A program made the position numbers and the translations under genes. From Arthrobacter ulcerisalmonis (GTDB taxonomy: Bacteria; Actinomycetota; Actinomycetes; Actinomycetales; Micrococcaceae): a stretch of DNA of 64,000 bases. The DNA is taken from assembly GCF_900609065.1 (NCBI RefSeq), contig NZ_UXAU01000025.1, positions 1 to 64,000 of the forward strand, read 5' to 3'. Each line of letters opens with the position of its first letter. Within the stretch, counting starts at the first letter, position 1. Shown piece after piece: positions 8,659 through 18,852 of this stretch. The notes beneath the pieces were generated by a model. It ran no database searches. It was not told where the DNA came from and was given only the letters and a program-made list of their open reading frames with translations.

Positions 8659-10377
8659 ATGGTTTCGTTCCAGCACCAGCCACGACGTCCTGTGAAGATT
8701 CGAGCCCTTGCAGCGGCGCTTGCTGCCCTTGCCCTCGCGGCCTGCACCCCGACGCCGGTGACTGCGCCGCCGTCGCAGGCCGCCTCGCAGACAGTGCCGC
8801 CAGGTTCGGCGTCGCCCGTTCCTACCGAACGCACGACGCCGGGCCCCGCCACAGCTTCCGCTGCTCCTTCGGCTGGTTCCCGGCCACTCGGCTGGGGACC
8901 CGAGCAGCAAGACCTGGACACTGCCTCGGCCGCCGTGGCCAGCATGAGTACCGAGGAGAAGGCTGGCCAGGTCTTGCTGCCGTTCTTCCAGGGAACAGAC
9001 GTGGCCAGCCACGCTGCCGTGATCGAGCGGCTTCACCTGGCGGGCGCCATCATCATGGGCGATAACGTCCCGCAGTCCCAAGGCCAGGTGGATACCGCCG
9101 CGATGACCGCCACCAACAGGCTGCTCTCGCAGGCAACCCAAGCCGACGGTGATTCGTGGCCCGGCCTGATCGGGGTAGACCAGGAGGGCGGCATCGTGGC
9201 GCGGTTGGGCGCACCCCTCACTGAGTGGCCCACTCCCATGAGCCTGGGTGCTGCCGGCAGCACCCCGTTGGCCAGTGAGGCCGGCAGCGGCATTGCTGCC
9301 GAGTTGGCACCCTTGGGCTACACCGTCGATTTCGCGCCGGACACCGACGTGACCATCGGGCCGCAGGATCCCACCATTGGCTCGCGTTCCATCTCTACCG
9401 ACCCGGACGTCGTTGCCACCCTGGGCATGGCTTTCTCCCAGGGCATGCTCAAAGCCGGAGTCCTCCCCGTGGTCAAACATTTCCCCGGCCACGGTTCAGT
9501 CACCACCGATTCGCACCTTGCGCTGCCGGTTCAGCCCGCGTCTGTCGACGAGCTCAAGGCCCGCGACTGGAAGCCGTTTGCCGCGGCGGCGGCAGCTGGC
9601 GCGCCGATGATGATGACCGGGCACATTGCCGTGCCTGCCATGGAACCCGGGGTCCCGGCGTCGCTCTCTGCGCCAACGTACGCTGCCCTGCGCGGCCTGG
9701 GCTTCAAGGGGGTGACCGTGACCGATGCACTCAACATGGAAGCGGTAGACCAGCAGTACCCAGCCGGAGCCGCGGCGGTCAAGGCACTGGCCGCGGGCGC
9801 GGATCTGCTGCTGATGCCAGCCGACGTCGACCAGGCGCATGCGGGGATCGTCCAGGCGGTGGCTTCCGGTGCATTGCCTGCGCAACGGTTGGCTGAGGCC
9901 GCCCGGCAGGTGGTCACCATGATGGTGTGGCGCGGTCGGACCGCAGCGACCCCGGGTGCCGCTCCCGGCGCGGGCGCCGCACTCTCGGCAAAGATTTCGT
10001 CTGCTGCTGTCACGGTGGTGGCGGGCCCCTGCAGCGGTCCCCTGGTGCCCAATGCCGTGCGGGTGAGCGGTGGCGGCCCGGGCGACAAGGCGAGGTTTGA
10101 AGCCGCGGCAGCGCGGGCGGGCCTGGCCATTGGATCCGGCCCACTGGTCAACCTGATCGGCTACGGTGGACAGCCTTCCGGTGGCGACATCGCCGTGTCC
10201 CTCGACGCACCGTGGTCGTTGCAGGGTTCCACAGCTCCCATTCAGTTGGCCGCCTACGGCCGGAGTGACGGCGCCTTCGACGCCGTGGCTGCGGTGCTGG
10301 CCGGCAAGGCGACGGCACCCGGGAAGCTGCCCGCCGCCGTCGGGCCGCATCCTGCAGGAACTGGCTGCGCGTCCTGA
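8659..10377 (+). CDS. GH3 lipoprotein, beta-N-acetylhexosaminidase-like
   Basis: Glycoside hydrolase family 3, 572 residues, exported lipoprotein. A signal peptide with lipobox LALAAC puts the lipidated Cys at residue 29, followed by a Pro/Thr/Ser-rich linker to about residue 75. The catalytic domain carries KHFPGHGSVTTDSH, the NagZ-type His/Asp dyad, and the nucleophile region VTVTDALNMEAV. The likely role is trimming of N-acetylglucosaminides in cell-wall turnover outside the membrane. The C-terminal 130 residues (after about 440) are an Ala/Gly-rich domain typical of two-domain GH3 proteins. Confidence 0.88.
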   Translation: MVSFQHQPRRPVKIRALAAALAALALAACTPTPVTAPPSQAASQTVPPGSASPVPTERTTPGPATASAAPSAGSRPLGWGPEQQDLDTASAAVASMSTEEKAGQVLLPFFQGTDVASHAAVIERLHLAGAIIMGDNVPQSQGQVDTAAMTATNRLLSQATQADGDSWPGLIGVDQEGGIVARLGAPLTEWPTPMSLGAAGSTPLASEAGSGIAAELAPLGYTVDFAPDTDVTIGPQDPTIGSRSISTDPDVVATLGMAFSQGMLKAGVLPVVKHFPGHGSVTTDSHLALPVQPASVDELKARDWKPFAAAAAAGAPMMMTGHIAVPAMEPGVPASLSAPTYAALRGLGFKGVTVTDALNMEAVDQQYPAGAAAVKALAAGADLLLMPADVDQAHAGIVQAVASGALPAQRLAEAARQVVTMMVWRGRTAATPGAAPGAGAALSAKISSAAVTVVAGPCSGPLVPNAVRVSGGGPGDKARFEAAAARAGLAIGSGPLVNLIGYGGQPSGGDIAVSLDAPWSLQGSTAPIQLAAYGRSDGAFDAVAAVLAGKATAPGKLPAAVGPHPAGTGCAS

Positions 10378-10399
10378 CCGGGATCAACCCGGCAGCGCG

Positions 10400-10405
10400 T
10401 TTAAT
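10400..10405 (+). promoter_or_regulatory. -10 box TTTAAT of the shikimate dehydrogenase gene
   Basis: TTTAAT is followed by 6 nt and then the GTG at 10412, the same leaderless spacing seen for other genes here. Confidence 0.45.
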
Positions 10406-10411
10406 GGGAGG

Positions 10412-11230
10412 GTGCCCATCCTGAATAGAGACATGACTCTCTGCATCTCCCTGTCCGCGCGGCCCAGTAACAACGGAACCCGCTTCCACAACCACCTGTA
10501 TGAACAGCTCGGCCTGAACTGGATCTACAAGGCGTTTGCGCCCACCAACCTGGAACAGGCCATCGCCGGCGTCCGGGGCCTCGGCATCCGCGGCTGTGCC
10601 GTGTCCATGCCCTTCAAGGAGGACGTGATGGCACTCGTTGACGAAATGGACCCCTCCGCCACGGCCATCGAGTCGGTCAACACGATTGTGAACACGGACG
10701 GCCACCTGAAGGCGTACAACACCGATTACACGGCGATTGAGCAGCTGCTCGCCAGCAATCACGTCCGCACCAGCCACTCAGTCCTGGTGCAGGGTGCCGG
10801 TGGAATGGCTAAAGCCACCGTCGCGGCACTGCGCGATGCAGGCTTCACCGCTGTCACGGTGATCGCTCGGAATGAGTCGGCCGGCCGGGCGCTCGCCGAG
10901 CAGTACGGGTTTCCTTGGCGCGCAGAGCTGGCAGGTGCAACAGCCGATCTACTCATCAACGTCACGCCGTTGGGCATGGCAGGCGGTCCCGATGCTGATG
11001 CCGTCTCGTTCCCAGCCGCTGCCATCGATGCTGCCCAGCTGGTGTTTGACGTGGTGGCGCTGCCTGCCGAAACGCCCCTCATCACGGCTGCCCGCGCGGC
11101 CGGCAAACCGGTGATCACCGGGGCTGAAGTTGCTACCATCCAGGCCCTGGAACAGTTCGTGCTTTACACCGGCGTCAGGCCCACCATCGATCAGGTTAAG
11201 GCCGCCGAAGACTTCATGCGGGCGCAGTAG
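10412..11230 (+). CDS. Shikimate 5-dehydrogenase, HI0607-like
   Basis: NADP-dependent shikimate dehydrogenase-like protein of the HI0607 (SDH-L) branch, 272 residues. It shows SLSARPSNNGTRFHNHLYE, catalytic-region VSMPFKEDVMA, YNTDYTAI and the nucleotide loop GAGGMAKATVAAL. I choose GTG 10412 because the recalled H. influenzae HI0607 N-terminus (M-I-N-K-D-T-Q-L-C) aligns with PILNRDMTLC and a TTTAAT box lies 6 nt upstream; the alternative ATG is 10433. It overlaps the convergent methyltransferase gene by 17 nt. HI0607-type enzymes have low shikimate activity, so the true substrate is uncertain. Confidence 0.85.
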   Translation: MPILNRDMTLCISLSARPSNNGTRFHNHLYEQLGLNWIYKAFAPTNLEQAIAGVRGLGIRGCAVSMPFKEDVMALVDEMDPSATAIESVNTIVNTDGHLKAYNTDYTAIEQLLASNHVRTSHSVLVQGAGGMAKATVAALRDAGFTAVTVIARNESAGRALAEQYGFPWRAELAGATADLLINVTPLGMAGGPDADAVSFPAAAIDAAQLVFDVVALPAETPLITAARAAGKPVITGAEVATIQALEQFVLYTGVRPTIDQVKAAEDFMRAQ

Positions 11231-12464
11231 CCGCCTGGACGGGTTCCACCACCACGGCTACCCGGTCCTCGCCGATCCGGGTGAGGACCAGGGTGGCAGT
11301 TTTGCCGAGGCCCTTTTTGGTCATGGATTTACCGGCAGGCAATAGCTGTTTGCGGAGCTCTTCCGGGGTGACGGCCGTGCCCCGTTTCTTGATGTCCAGG
11401 ACGGTGATGCCTTCCTGCTTCACCCAGGCCTTGAGCGCCTTGACGTTGTAGGGCTTCACCGCCAGCACCTTGTAGGCCCGGGCGAAGGGGGTATCCACCA
11501 GGGTGGGGGCGCAGATGTAGGCGATGTGTTCGTCCACCAGGTGTCCGCCCAGGTCACGCGCGACGTCGGCCACCAGGCCAGCGCGGATGACGGCACCATC
11601 GGGTTCGTAGAGGTAGCCCGCTACCGGGCCCACGTCCGGCTGTGGCCCTTCGCCGAAGTCGGAGTCGCTGGTCATCTCCGCAGCGCCCTGTGGACCGAGA
11701 ACGAGGGCGGCGCGGCGGATGCCTGGCCGGCGTACCGCGTTGAACCACAAGGCCACTTCGGTGACGTCGCCAGCCACGGAAACCCACTGGGCCTCACAGT
11801 TGTCCGGTACTGACTCGTGCGGCATGCCGGGTCCCATTTTGACGCCGACTGCGCGCCCTGAGGCGGCCAACTCCGCCACGAAGGACAGTGGCGGCGAGAA
11901 GGCTTCCGGATCCCAGATGCGCCGGGTCCCCGAACTGGTGGTGACGCGCCGTGCCGGATCCAACCACACGCCGTCGACCCCGTCGAGTGGTGCGGCCGTG
12001 GCATCAGCGTGAACCACCGTGGCGTTGGGGAACGGGATCAGGTTGACGGTGGCGCAGGCCGCAGTGGTCTCATCCATTTCCACGGCCGTGACCGTGAGGT
12101 CCATGGACGCCAAGGCCAGCGAGTCTGCTCCCAGTCCGCAGCCCAGGTCGGCAACGTGGTTGACACCTGCTGCAACAAACCGCTGAGCGTGCCGGGCGGC
12201 GACGTTCAGGCGGGTGGCCTGCTCCAAGCCCGCCTGGGTGAAGAGCATCCGGGACGCGAACTCGCCGAACTTGGCCTCCGCCTTGGTCCGCAGCCTTGAC
12301 TGCGTGAGCACGGCGGAGACCAGTTCGGGGGAATGCCCAGCCTTACGGAGCCGGGCATTGAGTTCGTAGGAGTCCGCGTCCCGGTAAGGGCCCAGGGAAC
12401 CGAGGAGTTCCCACCCCTCGGCTGTGAGCAGGGGTGCGATCTGTTCCTGGGGAGCGTCTGGCAT
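11214..12464 (-). CDS. THUMP-like class I SAM-dependent methyltransferase
   Basis: A 416-residue Rossmann methyltransferase with a C-terminal THUMP-like domain. SAM motif I is VADLGCGLGADSLALA, the acidic ribose-binding strand is VTAVEMDE, and WLDPARR matches the motif IV position. RNA modification is the likely role but the target is unknown. The start at ATG 12464 is preferred over the longer frame because TAGGCT lies 7 nt before it. Its 3' end overlaps the convergent shikimate dehydrogenase gene. Confidence 0.78.
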   Translation of the reverse strand: MPDAPQEQIAPLLTAEGWELLGSLGPYRDADSYELNARLRKAGHSPELVSAVLTQSRLRTKAEAKFGEFASRMLFTQAGLEQATRLNVAARHAQRFVAAGVNHVADLGCGLGADSLALASMDLTVTAVEMDETTAACATVNLIPFPNATVVHADATAAPLDGVDGVWLDPARRVTTSSGTRRIWDPEAFSPPLSFVAELAASGRAVGVKMGPGMPHESVPDNCEAQWVSVAGDVTEVALWFNAVRRPGIRRAALVLGPQGAAEMTSDSDFGEGPQPDVGPVAGYLYEPDGAVIRAGLVADVARDLGGHLVDEHIAYICAPTLVDTPFARAYKVLAVKPYNVKALKAWVKQEGITVLDIKKRGTAVTPEELRKQLLPAGKSMTKKGLGKTATLVLTRIGEDRVAVVVEPVQAATAPA

Positions 12465-12471
12465 GGCTTCC

Positions 12472-12477
12472 AGCCTA
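12472..12477 (-). promoter_or_regulatory. -10 box TAGGCT of the THUMP-like methyltransferase
   Basis: On the minus strand TAGGCT is separated from ATG 12464 by 7 nt, consistent with a leaderless mRNA. Confidence 0.55.
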
Positions 12478-12509
12478 GTTGACTTCAATCCAGGGGTGGC
12501 GCGGGGTGG

Positions 12510-13613
12510 TCAGCCTACGGGCGCCAGTGCGTAGCCGTACTGCTCGATGAAACGCGGTGCGGCCTCAAGCGTGGCCGCAGCGTTGTTGACCCACGAGGCG
12601 TCCCGGAGGAGGATGCGGCCGAGGAAGATGGCATCAGCCTGGCCGGTGCTGACCAGTTCGTTGGCCCACTGGGCATCGTCAATCCGGCCCACTGCCGCGA
12701 CCGGAAGGGTGGTTGCAGCCCGGACGGCAGCTGCGTTGGCGGTCTGGTAGTCGCGTGCAGCGGGGATCTGCACGCGGTCGTTGCCGCCCGAAGAGCAGTC
12801 CAACAAGTCCACGCCGTGCTCCTGGGCCAGTCGCGCAAGTTCCACCGTTTCGTCGAGTCCCCACGCCTGCCGGTCGTCCTCAGGGTTTTCCAGGATCCAG
12901 TCCGTGGTGGAGACCCGGAGTATCACGGGCTTATCCGCGGGCCACGCGGCACGGACAGCATCAATCACCTCAAGCACCAGCCTGGACCGGTTGGCAAAGC
13001 TGCCGCCGTATTCGTCAGTCCGGTGGTTGGAGACTGGGGAAAGGAAGGAATGCAGGAGGTAGCCGTGGGCGCCGTGGATTTCGGCGACGTCGAAGCCCGC
13101 CTCGTCCGCGCGATGCGCGGCCTCGCCGAAAGCGTTGACGATGTCGCCGATCTGGTCTGTGGTCAGGGCAGACGGTGCGGGATAGCCGGGGAAGGCTGCT
13201 TCGCTGGGGCCAACCGTGTCCCAGCCCAGGTCATCCGTACCCACCGGATTACCGCCGAGCCAAGGGCGGTTGAGAGAGCCCTTCCGGCCGGCGTGGGCAA
13301 GCTGGATGCCGGGTACCGCGCCTGCTGCCTTGATTCCCGCGGCCAACCGGGAGAAGGACGGCACTTGGCTGTCGTCCCACAGGCCCAGGTCGTACGGGGA
13401 GATGCGACCCTCGGGGCGCACTCCGGTGGCTTCAACAACAACCAGGCCCACGCCGCCGGCAGCCCGGGCAGCGTAGTGGCCGAGGTGGAAATCAGTGGGG
13501 CGGCCAGCGGTTTCCTGCTCTGCCGATGCACTGTAGGTGCACATGGGTGACATCCAGAACCGGTTGGGGATCTGCACGCTACGAAGGCTGATGGGATCAA
13601 ACACGTTTGCCAC
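12510..13613 (-). CDS. NADH:flavin oxidoreductase, old yellow enzyme (YqjM class)
   Basis: FMN-dependent ene-reductase, 367 residues. It has the YqjM-class residues Cys25 and Tyr27 in PMCTYSAS, which tune the flavin and bind substrate, and the paired histidines of EIHGAHGYLLHSFLSP. These enzymes reduce activated C=C bonds of enals, enones and nitro compounds, often in electrophile detoxification. It is transcribed divergently from an ArsR-family regulator 117 nt away, a plausible sensor for the same compounds. Confidence 0.9.
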   Translation of the reverse strand: MANVFDPISLRSVQIPNRFWMSPMCTYSASAEQETAGRPTDFHLGHYAARAAGGVGLVVVEATGVRPEGRISPYDLGLWDDSQVPSFSRLAAGIKAAGAVPGIQLAHAGRKGSLNRPWLGGNPVGTDDLGWDTVGPSEAAFPGYPAPSALTTDQIGDIVNAFGEAAHRADEAGFDVAEIHGAHGYLLHSFLSPVSNHRTDEYGGSFANRSRLVLEVIDAVRAAWPADKPVILRVSTTDWILENPEDDRQAWGLDETVELARLAQEHGVDLLDCSSGGNDRVQIPAARDYQTANAAAVRAATTLPVAAVGRIDDAQWANELVSTGQADAIFLGRILLRDASWVNNAAATLEAAPRFIEQYGYALAPVG

Positions 13614-13653
13614 GGGGTTCTCCTGGAAATCGTCAACTGGTACGCCATTGACC

Positions 13654-13677
13654 GTACTACGGATTTATTCGTACTAC
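13654..13677. promoter_or_regulatory. Direct repeat in the OYE/ArsR divergent promoter
   Basis: GTACTAC occurs at 13654-13660 and again at 13671-13677, 17 nt apart, between the divergent oxidoreductase and ArsR genes. It is a candidate binding site for the adjacent regulator; no binding data support it. Confidence 0.35.
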
Positions 13678-13729
13678 TAGCCATGTCATACTTTAGAGTG
13701 CTGCAGGCAGGCACTAGGAGAGGTTGGAT

Positions 13730-14056
13730 ATGCGGACATTGGCTCACCCGGAATGCCGTGAGATCGAGCTCGACGGCGTCATGGCCGCACTGGCCGACCC
13801 CATCCGGCGGCGGATTGTCGCTCAATTGGCGGCTGGCCACGATGACCAGTCCTGCATAGCCTTCGACCTACCCGTCACCAAATCCACCTCAACCCACCAC
13901 TTCCGCGTGTTGCGTGAGGCTGGTGTCATTGAGCAGCGCTACCAGGGCACTGCCATCCTGAGCTCGCTCCGTCGCAGCGATCTGGAGACCCGATTCCCGG
14001 GCCTCCTGGCAGCATTCCTTGCAGCGGCTCGTGACGTCGCCAGCGTCCCCGCCTGA
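13730..14056 (+). CDS. ArsR-family winged-helix transcriptional regulator
   Basis: 108-residue dimeric winged-helix repressor type protein. The N-terminal half has LADPIRRRIVAQL and the recognition helix region STSTHHFRVLREAGVI, typical of ArsR/SmtB relatives. I see no Cys pair of the metal-binding kind, so the ligand is probably organic or a redox signal. ATG 13730 has AGGAGAGG about 11 nt upstream; the TTG at 13724 is an alternative. Divergent from the old yellow enzyme gene, which it may control. Confidence 0.82.
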   Translation: MRTLAHPECREIELDGVMAALADPIRRRIVAQLAAGHDDQSCIAFDLPVTKSTSTHHFRVLREAGVIEQRYQGTAILSSLRRSDLETRFPGLLAAFLAAARDVASVPA

Positions 14057-14105
14057 ACGGACAGGCTGGCCCCGCGTGATCGGCGCTCTTTCGCCCTGAT
14101 CCCGA

Positions 14106-14111
14106 TAGGGT
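14106..14111 (+). promoter_or_regulatory. -10 box TAGGGT, leaderless geometry
   Basis: TAGGGT is 6 nt before ATG 14118 with no ribosome-binding site between. Confidence 0.55.
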
Positions 14112-14117
14112 TGAGGC

Positions 14118-14492
14118 ATGAGCACTGGATCACTGCAGCCCGGCGAGCAGGAGCCCGCGCCACACCCGCATACGGGCCTGGCCCGCACCGCCCTGATCGT
14201 CGGATCCCTCGTAGCGGTGGTCTGCATCGCTGTGCTGATCATCATCTTCTTCCTCGACACGTTCAACGCCACCGTCTACTCGGTAGGCGGCAACAGTGTC
14301 TCGGACAATACCCAGGAAGCCCAAGACATTCGGGGCCTCTATGCGGGTGCGCGGATCGGCAGCATCGTGCTGCTGGTAGCGGCGCTGATCACTGCCGTGT
14401 GTGGCGGGCTCCTGCTGCGACGGTTCCGGAAGCAGCTGGTTGAAGCGCCCGACGGCGGCGAGGACGTGGGCTTCGACGACCTCGCACGGTAG
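14118..14492 (+). CDS. Small two-helix membrane protein, function unknown
   Basis: A 124-residue protein with two hydrophobic segments at about residues 24-45 and 77-98 and a charged, acidic C-terminal tail. Between the helices lies an extracytoplasmic loop of about 30 residues. I recognise no domain. It has its own leaderless-type promoter and stands alone between arsR and the groES heat-shock promoter. Confidence 0.7.
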   Translation: MSTGSLQPGEQEPAPHPHTGLARTALIVGSLVAVVCIAVLIIIFFLDTFNATVYSVGGNSVSDNTQEAQDIRGLYAGARIGSIVLLVAALITAVCGGLLLRRFRKQLVEAPDGGEDVGFDDLAR

Positions 14493-14544
14493 GTGCTTAG
14501 GGGCGCCCAGGGTAGGGTCGCCGTCGTCCGCCCATGACGAAATT

Positions 14545-14571
14545 CTGGCACTCGCCTTGACCGAGTGCTAA
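14545..14571 (+). promoter_or_regulatory. CIRCE element 1 (HrcA operator)
   Basis: CTGGCACTC, a 9-nt spacer and GAGTGCTAA. The right half is perfect against the CIRCE consensus and the left half matches 7 of 9. It covers the -35 box TTGACC at 14557-14562, so HrcA binding would block polymerase. Confidence 0.88.
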
Positions 14572-14585
14572 CCCTTACATAGAGT
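14557..14585 (+). promoter_or_regulatory. groES-groEL promoter
   Basis: TTGACC (14557-14562), 17 nt, TAGAGT (14580-14585). The expected transcription start, about 14592, falls in the second CIRCE element, giving a leader of about 135 nt to groES. Confidence 0.65.
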
Positions 14586-14590
14586 CTTCA

Positions 14591-14617
14591 TTAGCACTCT
14601 CCCTTGGAGGCTGCTAA
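14591..14617 (+). promoter_or_regulatory. CIRCE element 2 (HrcA operator)
   Basis: TTAGCACTC (perfect left half), 9-nt spacer, GGCTGCTAA (7 of 9). It sits at the expected transcription start, 46 nt after CIRCE 1, so the two sites bracket the promoter. Confidence 0.85.
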
Positions 14618-14727
14618 CACATGGAGAGCTGCCAGCCAGGCTGCTGCCGGCACCGCGACGACGGTTTGCCAGCCTTGGCAAAAAGCCCTCCAGTCCACAA
14701 ATTTGCTGACGTAAAGGAGAGGTCCGA

Positions 14728-15021
14728 GTGTCGGTCTCTATTAAGCCTCTTGAGGATCGTATTGTTGTTCGCCCGCTCGAAGCCGAGCAGACCACGGCTT
14801 CTGGCCTGGTCATCCCGGACTCCGCACAGGAGAAGCCGCAGGAAGGCGAAGTTGTTGCAGTTGGCCCCGGCCGCTTCGAAGATGGCAACCGCGTTCCCGT
14901 TGACGTAGCCGTTGGCGACGTCGTTATCTACTCCAAGTACGGTGGAACCGAGGTCAAGACCGGCGGTGCCGAGTACCTGGTGCTCTCCGCCCGCGACGTT
15001 CTGGCGATCGTCGTAAAGTAA
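14728..15021 (+). CDS. groES: Co-chaperonin GroES
   Basis: 10-kDa heptameric lid of the GroEL chamber, 97 residues, with [20 protein letters not shown] at the N-terminus including the mobile loop, and [10 protein letters not shown] near the end. GTG start with AAAGGAGAGG 6 nt upstream. First gene of the HrcA-controlled heat-shock unit; a hairpin separates it from groEL. Confidence 0.97.
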   Translation: MSVSIKPLEDRIVVRPLEAEQTTASGLVIPDSAQEKPQEGEVVAVGPGRFEDGNRVPVDVAVGDVVIYSKYGGTEVKTGGAEYLVLSARDVLAIVVK

Positions 15022-15032
15022 CTCTTCCGGAT

Positions 15033-15077
15033 CCCCGCGCCGCTGATTCCACGTAGTGGTCAGTGGCGCGGGGTTTC
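15033..15077 (+). terminator. Intercistronic hairpin between groES and groEL
   Basis: CCCCGCGCC pairs with GGCGCGGGG, extended inward by a G-T wobble and CTGA/TCAG (14 bp in all) and followed by TTTCT. It looks like a partial rho-independent terminator or mRNA-stability element that could set the groES to groEL ratio. Confidence 0.65.
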
Positions 15078-15085
15078 TGTCTTGA

Positions 15086-16708
<1,623 letters not shown>

Positions 16709-16722
16709 GTTGTAGCCGCCTG

Positions 16723-16759
16723 AAAAGGCCGGTCCGGCTGTCCGCCGGACCGGCCTTTT
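16723..16759 (+). terminator. Rho-independent terminator after groEL
   Basis: Perfect 16-bp stem AAAAGGCCGGTCCGGC / GCCGGACCGGCCTTTT with a 4-nt loop, ending in a T-run. Confidence 0.92.
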
Positions 16760-16772
16760 CTGTCTTCTCCGG

Positions 16773-16778
16773 TAGAAT
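16773..16778 (+). promoter_or_regulatory. -10 box TAGAAT of the acyltransferase pair
   Basis: TAGAAT lies 31 nt before ATG 16810. With the AGGAGGA ribosome-binding site at 16797-16803, this implies a short leader of about 25 nt, unlike the leaderless genes nearby. Confidence 0.55.
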
Positions 16779-16809
16779 AGATGCTTTGCCTACCGCAGGA
16801 GGATCGTCC

Positions 16810-18852
16810 ATGTCTGGAACGCGCTCCCAAATGCCTGCCATCGTAGACCCGAAAATGCGCCCCAGAAAGCGCAAAGCGACCTTCCGCCCCGAGATCCAGG
16901 GCCTGCGTTCGCTCGCCGTTTTGATGGTGGTGACCTACCACGTCTGGTTTGGCCGGGTCTCTGGCGGTGTGGACGTCTTCCTCCTCGTTTCGGCCTTCCT
17001 GATGACCCTGCAATTCGTGGGCCGTTATCAGCGGCGCGAACCCATGGCCTTGCTTAAACACTGGCTGCACCTGTTCCGCCGGCTGCTTCCGGCAGCGGTC
17101 ACGGTCATCGTGGCCACCTTGGCGGCGTCGGCGCTCCTGTTGCCGCGGACGCGGTGGTTGGACCTGATTGATCACGGTTGGGCTGCCCTGACGTACTCAG
17201 AGAATTGGCTCTTGCAGCGCCAGGCCGTGGACTACTACGCCAACGACCACAGCCTCGCCAGCCCGTTGCAGCATTTCTGGTCGCTCTCCATCCAGGGCCA
17301 GGTCTTCATCTTGTGGCCGTTGATCTTCACCGGTGCAGCGCTGCTGGCCCGCCGGTTCCGGCTGTCCTACCGGCCGTTGCTGGTCTACATTTTCTTCGGC
17401 ATCTTTGTGGTTTCCCTGATCTATTCGATCGTCTTCACTGCCACCAACCAGGGTCAGGCATATTTCGACGCCGGCGCTCGGCTGTGGGAGTTCGCGCTCG
17501 GAACGCTGGTGGCGCTGATCCTGCCCGGTCTTGGGCTGGGCAGGATCCCCCGCATCATCATGGGCTGGATCGGTGTGCTTGCCATGCTGGCCTGCGGCAT
17601 CGTGCTTGATGTTCAAGGCGCCTTCCCGGGCGTGGCAGCGCTCTGGCCAACCGTTGCTGCGGCGCTGGTGATTGTGGCAGGTCAGACGCAGAGCCGTTTC
17701 GGGGTGGACCGGATTCTGTCCTCAGGACCACTGGTCCGGTTGGGTGACAACTCCTACGCCCTGTACCTGTGGCATTGGCCCGTCCTGGTCATTGCCTTGG
17801 CCTGGACCGGCAAAGAGCAAGCCGGCTGGTTGTCCGGCACGGTCATCATCCTGACCTCATTGGCTCTTGCCTACCTCACCACCAGGTACATCGAAAAGCC
17901 TTGGCGGGAGTGGAAATGGCCTGAGGTCAACCGGCGCCGGACAGTCTTGGCCGTGGTTCTCGCGGTAGCTGTTGCGGCCACGCCGCTGGCCCTGTGGCGC
18001 CAGCAGATTGTGCAGTCCAACTCCCAACTGGCGGTCGGCGCCGACCCTCGCTACCTGGGTGCGGTGTCCCTCAACGAGGGCTACACCTTTCGCGCGGATC
18101 CGGAAGTTCCGCCAGCGCCGGGACTTGAAGTCATCGCCGATGACTGGCCAGTCTTTCCCAACGGCTGCGAAAGTAACGGCCCGGACGAGAACATCTGTGC
18201 CAACGGCATTGAAGACGGCACCAAGAGCGTGGTGGTGCTGGGCAGTTCACACGCCCACGTCCTTAATACTCCGCTGTTGCTGATGGCGGAAAAGTACCAC
18301 TGGAACCTCACGTCCATCACCAAGGGCTACTGTCCGCTGACGTCCCAGCCGGATCAGGGCATCAGCGACGAATGCCTGGCCTTCAATGCCGACGCCATGG
18401 CCAAGGTGCTCGAGATGAAGCCTGACCTGGTGGTCACCACCAGCACCCGTACGGCGAGTGGCGCCGACGCGCCGGAAGTCCTCACGGATGCCTGGGTCCA
18501 GGAAGTACAGGCGCTGACGGCCGCCGGCATTGCAGTTGTTGGCGTGCGGGACACCCCCCGCATGCCCAGCCCAGTTCCGGCCTGTCTGGAGGCCAATCCC
18601 GGTGACACCGCGGTGTGTGGATCCACTGCTGCAGAAAACTTCAGCGCGGTATCACCCACCGACGCCGTGGCCCTCCCCAACGTTTCCTTCCTGGACTTCA
18701 CCCCCTACTTCTGCCCTGAAGGGATCTGCGCGCCCATCATCGGCAACGTGATTGTCTACAAGGACGACAACCATGTGACGCGTTCGTACCTTATGACCCT
18801 CGCTCCGGTCTTTGAACGCGAGTTCATGGCAGCCACCGGGTGGCAACCCTGA
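16810..18852 (+). CDS. Acyltransferase-3/SGNH O-acyltransferase, copy 1
   Basis: OafA-type membrane O-acyltransferase of 680 residues. The N-terminal half (to about residue 390) is an acyltransferase-3 domain starting RPEIQGLRSLAVLMVV with the conserved His in TYHVWFG, and about ten membrane helices. The C-terminal periplasmic part is an SGNH-like domain with DDNHVTR near the end. Its block I reads VVLGSSHAH: the catalytic Ser position is kept but the usual Asp of GDSH is Ser. It likely O-acylates a cell-envelope polysaccharide or peptidoglycan. Start ATG 16810 follows AGGAGGA. The stop overlaps copy 2 by one base. Confidence 0.88.
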   Translation: MSGTRSQMPAIVDPKMRPRKRKATFRPEIQGLRSLAVLMVVTYHVWFGRVSGGVDVFLLVSAFLMTLQFVGRYQRREPMALLKHWLHLFRRLLPAAVTVIVATLAASALLLPRTRWLDLIDHGWAALTYSENWLLQRQAVDYYANDHSLASPLQHFWSLSIQGQVFILWPLIFTGAALLARRFRLSYRPLLVYIFFGIFVVSLIYSIVFTATNQGQAYFDAGARLWEFALGTLVALILPGLGLGRIPRIIMGWIGVLAMLACGIVLDVQGAFPGVAALWPTVAAALVIVAGQTQSRFGVDRILSSGPLVRLGDNSYALYLWHWPVLVIALAWTGKEQAGWLSGTVIILTSLALAYLTTRYIEKPWREWKWPEVNRRRTVLAVVLAVAVAATPLALWRQQIVQSNSQLAVGADPRYLGAVSLNEGYTFRADPEVPPAPGLEVIADDWPVFPNGCESNGPDENICANGIEDGTKSVVVLGSSHAHVLNTPLLLMAEKYHWNLTSITKGYCPLTSQPDQGISDECLAFNADAMAKVLEMKPDLVVTTSTRTASGADAPEVLTDAWVQEVQALTAAGIAVVGVRDTPRMPSPVPACLEANPGDTAVCGSTAAENFSAVSPTDAVALPNVSFLDFTPYFCPEGICAPIIGNVIVYKDDNHVTRSYLMTLAPVFEREFMAATGWQP

